From: Microtetraspora fusca
GTDB taxonomy: Bacteria > Actinomycetota > Actinomycetes > Streptosporangiales > Streptosporangiaceae
Length of the DNA: 64,000 nt
Direction of reading: 5' to 3'
Assembly (NCBI RefSeq): GCF_001570365.1
Contig: NZ_BBYK01000041.1
Span: 1 to 64,000, forward strand
A program made the position numbers and the translations under genes. A model generated the notes under the pieces. The model searched no databases and had not been told where the DNA came from. It saw nothing but the letters and a program-made list of their open reading frames with translations. How positions within the stretch are numbered: the stretch's first letter is position 1; each line of letters opens with the position of its first letter. This document shows, in pieces, positions 49,768-58,068 of this stretch.

Positions 49768-51346
49768 AGGCGTAGAACGCGTGGACGTTGTCACGCGGAG
49801 CCGTTCGATGCTCGCCCGCCGGACCACGCGCGAAGGCGCGCAGCAGGTTCGTCGTCGTCCTGGTCACGAACTTGCGGGTCCGCGCGTCCATCCCGTGCAA
49901 CTGCGGCCCTTTCGGGTAGCCCGCCCGGAGCGCCTCCACCCACCGCATCGTGCCCGTCGCGAAGACCCCGGCGCCGCTCGGCGTCGTGTAGTACGCCGAG
50001 TCGGCGAAGCTGGGCCGGTTCCCGCACATGAGGGGCGAGTGGGCGATGATCTCGATCGGCCGGGGCGTCGGCACGCTCGGCGTCACCCGGTCGTACTCCA
50101 CGCCGACCAGGTGCGGGAACGCGTCGCCGCGCCGTACCCCGGTCCCCTCGAACAGCCAGTGGTGCGGCGCCGTCACGACATAGGGGGCGTCGGCGGGGAA
50201 CCCGTCGTAGTAGACCCCCGTGAGCGACGACTCCGGGTCCGGCGCGGGCGACGACCGGAAGTCCGCGGTCACCTCGGCGGGTCGCCGGCCGTACATGGGG
50301 TCGCGGGCGTACTGGTCCTTGTAGCAGACGACCAGGCGGCCCCCGTTCTCGATCCGGATGCGGCGGTAGCAGGTGTTGGCCCCAAGGAACGCGATGTTGG
50401 ACCCGGCGTCCCTGGCCCGGGTGACCTGCCTGCGGCTCTGCGGCGTCCAGTACTCGTCGTGGCCGAGGAAGACGACGGCCGCCGCGCCCTTCATCACCTC
50501 GGGCGTCAGATCCAGGCCCGTCGTGTACGCCAGCGGGATGCCGAGGCGTTCGGCGAGGACGACCAGCCCCCGCTCGTAGACGAGGAACTTCTCCGCGCCG
50601 TTCTTGTCGTAGGGGCGGTCGAAGCTGACCGCGAGTGAGCGGGCGCCGTAGCTGCCGTCCTTGCCGTAGTAGAGGCTGTAACCGCCCCACTGGTTGTACG
50701 CCTGCCAGGTGGCCGCCGCGTGCACCAGCAGCGTCCGCCCGGTGGCGTCCGGGGAGCGCACGATGAGCGGCACGTACCGCTGATGCCCGTTCGCGGAGTC
50801 CAGCCGCAGCAGGTAGGCGCCCTCCGGCCAGCCGGCCGTCGGCACCGTGAGGGAGCGCCGCCAGTTCGCGTGCACCGTGCGGGTCGCGCCGTCGAGGTCG
50901 CCGCGCCCCTGCCTGCGGCCGGGCAGCCACTCCGACCGCCACACCCGGCGCGCCTCGGCCCCGCCGTACCAGCCCATGCGGTACGCGGTGACCCGGTAGC
51001 GGTCGGCGGTGGTCGAGACGCGCATCTCTACCGGGTGGCCGGGAAGCACGCTCACCTGGTCGCAGTACCCCTCGATGGCCTCGGCGGGGCCGTACGAGCG
51101 GGCCCGCCAGGAGGGGTCGCCGGGCCGGAGCCGTTCGTAGCGGGTCGGCGGCGTGGTCGCCGCCGGGTCGGGGGAGGGGCTCTGGGACGGCAGCAGGAGC
51201 GGCCCGGACGCCGGCGTTCCGGCCGCGCCCGCCCGCGTCGCCCCCTCCCCGGTGACGGCCCCGCAGGCCGTGGCCCCCGCGGTGGCGGCGGCCACCACAC
51301 CGAGGAAGGTCCTGCGGCTCAGCCTGCCGCCGTCGTTCTCGCCCAT
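49766..51346 (-). CDS. Tat-exported N,N-dimethylformamidase beta-subunit-like protein
   Basis: The 526-residue protein begins with a twin-Arg Tat signal (RLSRRTFLGVVAAATAG), then a Ser/Pro/Thr-rich linker and a large domain with YRMGWYGGAEARRVW, LLVHAATWQAYNQWGG and FLGHDEYWTPQSRRQ. These are recalled landmarks of the N,N-dimethylformamidase large-subunit family. A small subunit is not nearby, so substrate and activity are uncertain. ATG 51346 is used; the frame continues upstream to 51376. Confidence 0.78.
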   Translation of the reverse strand: MGENDGGRLSRRTFLGVVAAATAGATACGAVTGEGATRAGAAGTPASGPLLLPSQSPSPDPAATTPPTRYERLRPGDPSWRARSYGPAEAIEGYCDQVSVLPGHPVEMRVSTTADRYRVTAYRMGWYGGAEARRVWRSEWLPGRRQGRGDLDGATRTVHANWRRSLTVPTAGWPEGAYLLRLDSANGHQRYVPLIVRSPDATGRTLLVHAAATWQAYNQWGGYSLYYGKDGSYGARSLAVSFDRPYDKNGAEKFLVYERGLVVLAERLGIPLAYTTGLDLTPEVMKGAAAVVFLGHDEYWTPQSRRQVTRARDAGSNIAFLGANTCYRRIRIENGGRLVVCYKDQYARDPMYGRRPAEVTADFRSSPAPDPESSLTGVYYDGFPADAPYVVTAPHHWLFEGTGVRRGDAFPHLVGVEYDRVTPSVPTPRPIEIIAHSPLMCGNRPSFADSAYYTTPSGAGVFATGTMRWVEALRAGYPKGPQLHGMDARTRKFVTRTTTNLLRAFARGPAGEHRTAPRDNVHAFYA

Positions 51347-51503
51347 CCGCTCCGCCCCCTGTGACGAACGGCACACACGAAGATCACTTCCACAGCACGT
51401 TACCCGCGGGCGGGAAAGGCTCGGTCGAGCATACGGTCAGGCGGGAGTCCGCATTGAGGAAAGCCGAAGAACATCCGCGGCCGCGTGATCTTCGGGGGCG
51501 GGG

Positions 51504-51532
51504 CGGACAGCGGGTCCCCTGTCGGTTACATT
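51504..51532 (+). promoter_or_regulatory. Leaderless-type promoter of the prsW-like gene
   Basis: CGGACA (51504-51509), 17 nt, TACATT (51527-51532). The -10 ends 6 nt before GTG 51539, so a leaderless transcript is predicted. The -35 matches only in GACA. Confidence 0.45.
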
Positions 51533-51538
51533 CGCGGA

Positions 51539-52909
51539 GTGGCGAGCCTGGATCCCCGTACCGTGCTGAGGGAGCGTCCGTCGGTCGGCCTGATCATCGG
51601 TCTGGTCCTGGCAGGCGTCTGCGCCCTCGTGACACTGTCGTTCGACGTCTTCGACGGCGACCCCGTCCAGTTCTTCATCGCCCTCGTGCTCGCGGTCGCC
51701 CCCGTCCCGCTGCTGCTCGCCGGGGTGCTGGCCCTCGACCGCATGGAACCCGAGCCGCGCGCCAACCTCGCCTTCGCGTTCGCCTGGGGCGCGGGGGTGG
51801 CCGTGCTCTTCGCCGGCCTGCTCAACTCGCTCAACCTGATCTACATCGAGCACCAGATCGGCAACACCGTCGACGCCCGCAACCTCGTCGCGACGTTCGG
51901 CGCCCCGCTGGTCGAGGAGACCATGAAGGGCCTGGTGCTGGTCGGGCTGCTCCGGTTCCGCCGCCAGGAGCTCGACGGCCCGACCGACGGCATCATCTAC
52001 GCCAGCATGGTCGGCCTGGGGTTCGCCATGTCGGAGAACGTCAGCTACTACCTGGCCGCGCTGTCCGAACACGGCCCGGAGGGGCTCGCCGCGACGGTCG
52101 TGCTCAGGGGCGTGCTCTCGCCGTTCGCGCACCCGCTGTTCACCTCCCTGATCGGCATCTCCGTGGCGTACGCGGCCCAGCGGCGTGGCGCGACCGGGGT
52201 GGTGCTGGCGGGCTGGGTCGGCGCGATGGTGCTGCACGGCCTGTGGAACGGCCTCGCCTCGTTCGGCGGCTTCCCCGGGCTCGCGGTCGCGTACCTGGTG
52301 CTGATGGTCCTGCTGTTCGTCGAGCTGGCCGTGATCTTCCGCGACCGCAAGCGGATCGTCGGGCTGATCCACCACTACCTGCCGCCGTACGAGCGCAACG
52401 GGCTGATCAACGAGGCGGACATCTTCATGCTGTCGTCGCTCAAGGGCCGGCGGCAGGCGCGCCAGTGGGCCAAGGCCCACGGGGGCAAGGCGGGGGTGCG
52501 GGCGATGAGCGACTACCAGCTCGCCGCCACCGAGCTGGGGCTGCTGCACGAGCGGGCGTCCCGCGGCGGGATCGACGAGAAGTCCTTCCTGGAGCGGCAG
52601 CGCGCGCTCGCCGGCCTCATGGCGCACGCGCGCATGTCGTTCCCGCTGCCCGAGCGGCACCGGCACGCGGCCGCCCAGGGGATGCCGCCGCCGGGATACG
52701 CCCCCGGGGCCCCGCCACCGGGGTACGGCCCGTCCCCCGGGGCTCCTCCGCCGGGACACGGGCCGGGCGCCCCTCCGGGGCAGGGTCCGGGGACACCGCC
52801 CGGGACACCGCCGCAGGGTCAGTCGCCGCAGAGTCACCCCTCGCCCCCCGAGCATCCCCCTCCGCCGCTTCCGGGGCCTCCCCACTGGACCCCGCCCTCC
52901 GGGGCGTAG
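51539..52909 (+). CDS. PrsW-family intramembrane metalloprotease
   Basis: The 456-residue protein has about eight membrane segments and the PrsW/CAAX-like zinc motif: APLVEETMKGLVLVG (EExxK), AMSENVSYY, SPFAHPLFTSLIG and MVLHGLWNG as later His ligands. PrsW-type proteases cut anti-sigma factors or other membrane proteins. After the membrane core comes a cytosolic helical region and a Pro/Gly/His-rich C-terminal tail (~residues 385-456). GTG 51539 is leaderless by prediction. No sigma/anti-sigma pair is adjacent. Confidence 0.87.
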   Translation: MASLDPRTVLRERPSVGLIIGLVLAGVCALVTLSFDVFDGDPVQFFIALVLAVAPVPLLLAGVLALDRMEPEPRANLAFAFAWGAGVAVLFAGLLNSLNLIYIEHQIGNTVDARNLVATFGAPLVEETMKGLVLVGLLRFRRQELDGPTDGIIYASMVGLGFAMSENVSYYLAALSEHGPEGLAATVVLRGVLSPFAHPLFTSLIGISVAYAAQRRGATGVVLAGWVGAMVLHGLWNGLASFGGFPGLAVAYLVLMVLLFVELAVIFRDRKRIVGLIHHYLPPYERNGLINEADIFMLSSLKGRRQARQWAKAHGGKAGVRAMSDYQLAATELGLLHERASRGGIDEKSFLERQRALAGLMAHARMSFPLPERHRHAAAQGMPPPGYAPGAPPPGYGPSPGAPPPGHGPGAPPGQGPGTPPGTPPQGQSPQSHPSPPEHPPPPLPGPPHWTPPSGA

Positions 52910-53119
52910 CACGCGAAATCCCCAAAAGGTTCTCTTTTGCCGTAGGCATCCCCGTGCTTGAATCGGGGTGCGCGATGGCCCTGATGGGTGGGCTCAGCAG
53001 GGCGTGCGGCCCGCCGTACGCCGCTCTTTCACCGGCAACGCCGTTCCGGCGTGCCCGGCGCGCCTCCCTGCGGGGCGGGGCGCGCGTCGCGGTGCGCCCA
53101 CCCATCGAGGAGAACCCCT

Positions 53120-54178
53120 GTGAGATCCAGGCGCGAACTCGCCGTCCTCGCCACGCTCACCGTCGCGGTCGCCGCGATCGTCGTCGCCCTGTTCCAGGCC
53201 GCCGCCGACGCGCACGGCGCGCTCCAGGCGCCCGCCAGCCGGACCTACGCCTGCTATGTCGACGGCCTGACCGGCGGCGAGATCAAGCCCGTCAACCCCG
53301 CCTGCAAACAGGCCGTCGCCGAGGGCGGCACCCAGCCGCTCTACGACTGGTACGGCGTGCTCCGCTCCGACGGCGCCGGCCGTACCCGGGGCTTCATCCC
53401 GGACGGTCAGCTGTGCAGCGGTGGCTTCGCCAAGTACGCCGCCTATGACGCGCCGCGGGCGGACTGGCCGATCACGACCATCAGGGCCGGTTCGGTCTAC
53501 GACTTCGTCTACGGCGCCTGGGTGCCCCACCCCGGCGGCTTCAAGCTGTACGTGACGAAGGACGGCTACAACCCCACCAAGCCGCTCACCTGGGCGGACA
53601 TGGAGGAGGAGCCGTTCCTGACCGTCGATCCCGAGCCCGCGGTGAGCGACGGCGCCTACCGCTTCTCGGGACGGCTCCCGGACAAGAGCGGGAGGCACCT
53701 CATCTACGCGGTGTGGTACCGGTCGGACAGCCAGGAGACCTTCTACGGCTGCTCGGACGTCATGTTCATCCGGGACTCCGCGTCGCCTTCGCCGAGTCCT
53801 TCGCCCAGTCCCTCGCCGAGCCCGTCGCCCTCGGCTTCGCCCAGTCCCTCGCCGAGCGCCTCGCCCGGCGGGCCCGCAGGAGCCTCCTGCACGGCCTCGG
53901 TGACGTTGACGAACTCCTGGCCGGGCGGCTTCCAGGGGGAGGTCACCATCAAGAACACCGGATCGAGCGTGCTCAACGGCTGGTACGTCCAGTGGACGCT
54001 CCCGACCGGGGCCAAGCTCACGCAGGCGTGGAACGGCACCTCCATGCAGAGTGGGCCGATCGCCATGATCCACGCGGAGACCTGGAACTCGGCGCTGGCG
54101 CCGGGGGCGAGCGCCACCGCGGGCTTCCTCGGCACATCCGCGACGACGCCGTCGTTCACCGACGTGAGCTGCGGCTGA
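53120..54178 (+). CDS. AA10 lytic polysaccharide monooxygenase with CBM2
   Basis: The 352-residue secreted protein has a signal peptide (1-31) cut to expose His32 (ADA-HGALQAP), the N-terminal histidine of the copper His-brace. The second His is probably in GAWVPHPGG. An (SP)n-rich linker follows residue ~215, then a C-terminal CBM2 (CTASVTLTNSWPGG through TDVSCG). AA10 enzymes cut cellulose or chitin oxidatively. GAGGAG lies 7 nt before GTG 53120. A CCCCG/CGGGG hairpin upstream (~52950-52970) could be regulatory. Confidence 0.9.
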   Translation: MRSRRELAVLATLTVAVAAIVVALFQAAADAHGALQAPASRTYACYVDGLTGGEIKPVNPACKQAVAEGGTQPLYDWYGVLRSDGAGRTRGFIPDGQLCSGGFAKYAAYDAPRADWPITTIRAGSVYDFVYGAWVPHPGGFKLYVTKDGYNPTKPLTWADMEEEPFLTVDPEPAVSDGAYRFSGRLPDKSGRHLIYAVWYRSDSQETFYGCSDVMFIRDSASPSPSPSPSPSPSPSPSASPSPSPSASPGGPAGASCTASVTLTNSWPGGFQGEVTIKNTGSSVLNGWYVQWTLPTGAKLTQAWNGTSMQSGPIAMIHAETWNSALAPGASATAGFLGTSATTPSFTDVSCG

Positions 54179-54569
54179 CGGACGCTACGCCGTTGTCCCG
54201 CCGGGGACGGACGCCGTGACGGCGGGAGCGTCGCGAACAGAGCCGGGGAGAGCGCCCGAGTGCGCTCTCCCCGGCTCTGCGATGGGTGGGGCGAAGCGGG
54301 ATCCGCCCTCATTCACGCGACGCGACGGCCTCGCTCGTACGGCCTCACCTCCCGGGGGTCCTGGGCCCGGTCACGGGACGCCCGGACCTTACGCCGCTGC
54401 CGGGAGCGAGGGCCAGGAAAGCCGTCGTGCCGGCCGGAAGAACCGCAGATCGGGGTGGTCGCCGGGATGAAAGTTTCGCCCCGGCGACGCCGCGCGGCCG
54501 GGTGGACGAGGCCGGGTCAGGAGGGGAGGGGTGTGCGGCCCGTACGAGGTCGAGGCGGGGTGTACCGGG
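54179..54569. other. 391-bp stretch without a gene
   Basis: It contains the LPMO terminator (54239-54278). The rest is GC-rich and codes for nothing recognisable on either strand before the YdcF-like stop at 54570. Confidence 0.65.
54239..54278 (+). terminator. Terminator after the LPMO gene
   Basis: AGAGCCGGGGAGAGCGC (54239-54255) and GCGCTCTCCCCGGCTCT (54262-54278) form a perfect 17-bp stem with loop CCGAGT. The T-run is short. Confidence 0.87.
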
Positions 54570-55280
54570 TCAGGAGGCGAGGGCGCGGTCGAGGGTGACC
54601 TCGCGCGGGCCGAGAAGGGGGTCCGCGTGGAGGATCCGCGCCTCCAAGAGCGCCTTCGCGGAGGCGAAGAACTCGCGGGTGGCGTACATGTAGGTGTCCA
54701 GCGGCCAGTCCACGGAGGAGTCGTCGCCGACGCCGAAGGTGTCGAGCCCCGCCGTACGGCACAGCGCGACGGCGCGCGGCAGGTGGAAGTCCTGCGTCAC
54801 CACGACCGCCCGCGACGCCCCGAAGATCTTCCGGGCGCGCACGCAGGAGGCCCAGGTGTCGAACCCGGCGTAGTCGAGGACGACCTTCTCCGCCGGGACG
54901 CCGTGGGAGGTGAGGTAGTCGCGCATCGCCGTCGGCTCGTCGTAGCCGACCCGGCTGTTGTCGCCCGACACCAGCAGCGCGCGGACCTTGCCCGCGCGGT
55001 AGAGCCGGACGCCGATGTCGAGGCGGGTGCGCAGCATCGGCGTGGGGGTGGCGTGCGCGGTGAGCCCGGCGCCGAGTACGAGGGCGACCGGCATCGCGGG
55101 CACCGAGGAGAGCCAGGCGTCCGACCGGTCCGCCGTGACGCGGTGCTCGGAGCTGTCCAGCCACGCCCAGGTCATCGGGGTGATGGCCAGGACGCTCAGC
55201 GCGACCAGGGCCTGGAAGCCGCGTCGCAGGCCGGTGCGCGACCAGGTCCAGGGGAGCAGCCGGCTCGGGAGGACGCTCAT
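54570..55280 (-). CDS. YdcF/SanA-like DUF218 membrane protein
   Basis: The 236-residue product has one N-terminal membrane segment (~22-42) and a DUF218 Rossmann-like domain: VALVLGAGL, ALLVSGDNSR, and VVVTQDFHLPRAVALCR. The family (SanA, YdcF, ElyC) is linked to envelope barrier and peptidoglycan/lipid-carrier metabolism. ATG 55280 is the start. It lies 73 nt downstream of the response regulator on the same strand and may be co-transcribed. Confidence 0.85.
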   Translation of the reverse strand: MSVLPSRLLPWTWSRTGLRRGFQALVALSVLAITPMTWAWLDSSEHRVTADRSDAWLSSVPAMPVALVLGAGLTAHATPTPMLRTRLDIGVRLYRAGKVRALLVSGDNSRVGYDEPTAMRDYLTSHGVPAEKVVLDYAGFDTWASCVRARKIFGASRAVVVTQDFHLPRAVALCRTAGLDTFGVGDDSSVDWPLDTYMYATREFFASAKALLEARILHADPLLGPREVTLDRALAS

Positions 55281-55353
55281 GGAGCACCAAGTCTAGTGCG
55301 GTGATCCGAGAAGAATCCGATGATCGGCGAGGATCCTTGGCGCACCGGCCGGG

Positions 55354-56022
55354 TCAGGCCCGGCCGGCCGCCTCGGCGTCGTGGACGATGAGCGCGATCT
55401 GGACCCGGTTGTTCAGCCCCAGCTTCGTGAGGATCCGCGACACGTGGGCCTTGACGGTGGGCACGCTCATGTAGAGCTCGGCCCCGATCTCCGCGTTGGA
55501 CTTGCCCTCGCCGAGCGCGACGGCGACCTCCCGCTCGCGCACGCTGAGCTTGTCCAACTGCGCGCGGGCCCGGTCCCGGCGGCCTCCCGCGCCGCCGTCG
55601 GAGACGTGCGAGATGAGCTGGCGGGTGACCGCGGGCGACAGGATGGGCTCGCCCACGGCGACCCTGCGTACGGCGGACACCAGGTCGGCCGGGTGGATGT
55701 CCTTGAGCAGGAATCCGGCCGCGCCCGCCCGCAGCGCCCGCAGTACCTGCGCGTCGGCGTGGAAGGTGGTCAGCACCACCACCTCGGGCGGGTTGGCCGT
55801 CGCGCGCAGCGCCTCGGTGGCGGTCAGCCCGTCCACCCGGGACATCCGGATGTCCATCAGCACCACGTCCGGCCGGTGCTCGGCGACCATGAGCGGCACC
55901 TGGTCGCCGTCGGACGCCTCGCCGGCGATCTCGATGTCGCCCGCGCCCGCCAGGATCATCGACAGCCCGGCGCGCACGAGCGCGTCGTCGTCCACGATGA
56001 GCACCTTGATGCGACGGTCCAT
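55354..56022 (-). CDS. NarL/LuxR-family response regulator
   Basis: The 222-residue protein has a receiver domain (IKVLIVDDDALVRAGL, phospho-Asp in DVVLMDIRMSRVDG, Lys in FLLKDIHPADL) and a C-terminal LuxR-type helix-turn-helix (LSVREREVAVALGEGKSNAE). GGGAGGG precedes ATG 56022. It follows the histidine kinase by 17 nt, forming a two-component pair. The DNA target may be the palindrome at 57288-57309 (inference). Confidence 0.93.
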   Translation of the reverse strand: MDRRIKVLIVDDDALVRAGLSMILAGAGDIEIAGEASDGDQVPLMVAEHRPDVVLMDIRMSRVDGLTATEALRATANPPEVVVLTTFHADAQVLRALRAGAAGFLLKDIHPADLVSAVRRVAVGEPILSPAVTRQLISHVSDGGAGGRRDRARAQLDKLSVREREVAVALGEGKSNAEIGAELYMSVPTVKAHVSRILTKLGLNNRVQIALIVHDAEAAGRA

Positions 56023-56039
56023 GCCCTCCCTTTCTCGAT

Positions 56040-57242
56040 TCACGACCACGGCAGCCAGGCGCGGAGCACGAAGGCGCCCTCGTCCGACAGGTGGTGGTCC
56101 AGCCGTCCGCCGGCCAGCTTGGCACGTTCGGCGAGGCCGATGAGCCCGGTGCCGGCGCCCGGGATCTCGGAGACGGCCTGCCGCCGGTGCGCCGCCGCCG
56201 GCACCGGGTTGGCGACCTCGACCGTCAGCCCCTCGCCGGGCGCGCCCGCCACCCGTACGGTCACCGGGGTGCCGGGGGCGTGCTTGCGGGCGTTGGTCAG
56301 CGCCTCCTGGACGATGCGGTACGCGTTGCGGCCCAGCGCCTCGGGCGGCGTGGGAGCGGACGGCGCGGGCTCGACGAGGTCGAGCGTGACGTCCATCCCG
56401 GCCTGCCGCGACTCCTCCACCAGCGCGGGCAGGTCGGCCAGCGTCGGCTGCGGGCGCTCCGGCCGCGCGTCCTCCGGTGCCTGCCGCAGGACGCCGATCA
56501 CCTCGCGCAGGTCCTGCAGCGCCTGGTGGGCACTGGTCCTGATGGCGCTCGCCGCCCGTTGGATCTGCTCGGGCGGGGCGCCGGGACCGTACTCCAGGGC
56601 TCCGGCGTGCAGGCTGAGGATCGAGATGCGGTGGGCGAGCACGTCGTGCATCTCGCGGGCGATCCGTTCCCGCTCCAACTGCCTGGCCTCCTCGGCGGCG
56701 GCGGACGCCCGGGCCCGCAAGGAGATGACGAGCTGCCGCCGGGCCCGCACGACGATGCCCCACGCGAAGATCATCATGATGACCGTCGCCAGCAGCAGGA
56801 ACGAGCCCCACACGCCGAACTCGGGGTCCGGCCAAACGTGGACGTAGGGGATCGCCGTCAGGAGGAAGAAGGCGAGGACCGGTCCGGCGATCTTGAAGGG
56901 GCGGTGCACGGCCACGGTGAACAGGGCGACCACGCCGGCGCCGCCGAGCAGCGTGAACACCGAGCCGAGCAGCGACGTCACCAGGGCCAGGGTGACCGGC
57001 CATCGGCGGCGCAGCCACAGGGCCGCGCAGGCCAGCGCGCCGAGCACCTGCTCGGTGACGACGTACGCCCGCGGCTTGCCGGCGATGTCCGGCGCCGCGG
57101 CGAGTGCCAGCCCGCAGGCGGACAGGAACAGCGCCGTGTCCACGATCCAGTCGCGCGTGGAGCGCCGCGCGGGCCGCTCGCCCTCGCCCTCGCCGAGGAG
57201 GACCGAGGGCAGCAGCCACCGGTACTCCATCCGCGACGTCAT
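56040..57242 (-). CDS. NarL-type sensor histidine kinase (HisKA_3)
   Basis: The 400-residue kinase has five or six N-terminal membrane segments, then the HisKA_3 H-box (ERERIAREMHDVLAHRIS, phospho-His after REM), NAYRIVQEALTNARKHAPG (N-box) and GAGTGLIGLAERAKLAGG (G-box). No large extracellular sensor is seen, so it probably senses a membrane signal (DesK/LiaS-like). ATG 57242 is chosen; GTG 57281 and ATG 57230 are alternatives. Confidence 0.9.
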   Translation of the reverse strand: MTSRMEYRWLLPSVLLGEGEGERPARRSTRDWIVDTALFLSACGLALAAAPDIAGKPRAYVVTEQVLGALACAALWLRRRWPVTLALVTSLLGSVFTLLGGAGVVALFTVAVHRPFKIAGPVLAFFLLTAIPYVHVWPDPEFGVWGSFLLLATVIMMIFAWGIVVRARRQLVISLRARASAAAEEARQLERERIAREMHDVLAHRISILSLHAGALEYGPGAPPEQIQRAASAIRTSAHQALQDLREVIGVLRQAPEDARPERPQPTLADLPALVEESRQAGMDVTLDLVEPAPSAPTPPEALGRNAYRIVQEALTNARKHAPGTPVTVRVAGAPGEGLTVEVANPVPAAAHRRQAVSEIPGAGTGLIGLAERAKLAGGRLDHHLSDEGAFVLRAWLPWS

Positions 57243-57287
57243 GTTCACCGAGGTTACGGCGTGATCGCGGGTTCGCGACACCGACCA

Positions 57288-57309
57288 AAGTAGCCGGTCT
57301 CGGCTACTT
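57288..57309. promoter_or_regulatory. Inverted repeat in the TCS / PH-domain divergent region
   Basis: AAGTAGCC (57288-57295) and GGCTACTT (57302-57309) form a perfect 8-bp inverted repeat with a 6-nt spacer, extendable with one mismatch to 11 bp. It lies between the kinase (start 57242) and the small membrane gene (start 57353) and looks like a dimeric regulator site. Confidence 0.55.
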
Positions 57310-57352
57310 CGGGCAGAAGCGGCCGCCCGCGCCGCTCCCCGAGGCTTGCGCC

Positions 57353-57577
57353 ATGAAGACGTTGCTGGAAATCGCGGGCTGGGTGGCGCTGGTGCAGGGG
57401 GTGGGCGGCGCCGCCAACACCCTGTTCGGCTGGTGGCGGTGGGCGCACGACCTGCTGATCGTCCACCGGCTCGACGCGCTGGCGGGATACGAGGTGTTCG
57501 CCTCGATCGCGCTGGCGGTGCTCGGCATCGCCCTGCTCGGGACGGCCGGCACCCTCAAGAAGGACCGGGCCTCGTGA
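57353..57577 (+). CDS. Small membrane protein
   Basis: The 74-residue product has two hydrophobic segments (residues ~3-24 and ~46-68, FASIALAVLGIALLGTAGTL) and a short loop with WWRWAHDLLIVHR. A frame open further upstream runs through the operator-like palindrome, so ATG 57353 is preferred; its ribosome-binding site is weak (GAGGC, 9 nt upstream). It overlaps the bPH2 gene by 4 nt, implying a functional link. Confidence 0.75.
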   Translation: MKTLLEIAGWVALVQGVGGAANTLFGWWRWAHDLLIVHRLDALAGYEVFASIALAVLGIALLGTAGTLKKDRAS

Positions 57578-58068
57578 CGCCCTCCCTCCGCCTGCGCCCG
57601 CCGCGCCACCGGGCCGATCCGCGCGCGGTGGCGTGGTGGACGGTCCAGGCGCTGCTGGCCGCCGTCCCGGTGGCGGCCGCCGCGATCGCGGCGTACTGGC
57701 TGTTCACCGAGCGGCCCGCATGGCTGGGCGCGCTTCTGATCGTGTTCGTCCTGCTCTGTGCGGCTTCCGTGGTGGTGGTGCCCCGGGTGTACTACCGGAC
57801 CGAACGGTGGGAGGTCACCGAGGACGCGGTCTACACCCGCACCGGCCTGCTGACCCGGACCTGGCGGATCGCGCCGATGTCGCGCGTCCAGACCGTGGAC
57901 ACCGTACGCGGGCCGGTGCAGCGCCTCTTCGGCCTCTCGGACGTGACGGTGACGACGGCCTCGGCCGCCGGGCCGCTCAAGATCGAGGGGCTCGACGAGG
58001 ATCTCGCCGCCGAGCTGGCCGAACGCCTGACCGCGATCACACAGAACACCCCCGGAGACGCGACATGA
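57574..58068 (+). CDS. bPH2 (DUF304/YdbS-like) membrane protein
   Basis: The 164-residue protein has two membrane helices (~24-45 and ~50-70) followed by a bacterial PH domain: YRTERWEVTEDAVYTRTGL, MSRVQTVDTVRGPVQRLFGL. This is the YdbS architecture. Such proteins pair with a YdbT-type partner in the membrane; their function is poorly known. GTG 57574 overlaps the upstream stop, and it overlaps the next gene by 4 nt. Confidence 0.87.
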   Translation: MTPSLRLRPPRHRADPRAVAWWTVQALLAAVPVAAAAIAAYWLFTERPAWLGALLIVFVLLCAASVVVVPRVYYRTERWEVTEDAVYTRTGLLTRTWRIAPMSRVQTVDTVRGPVQRLFGLSDVTVTTASAAGPLKIEGLDEDLAAELAERLTAITQNTPGDAT

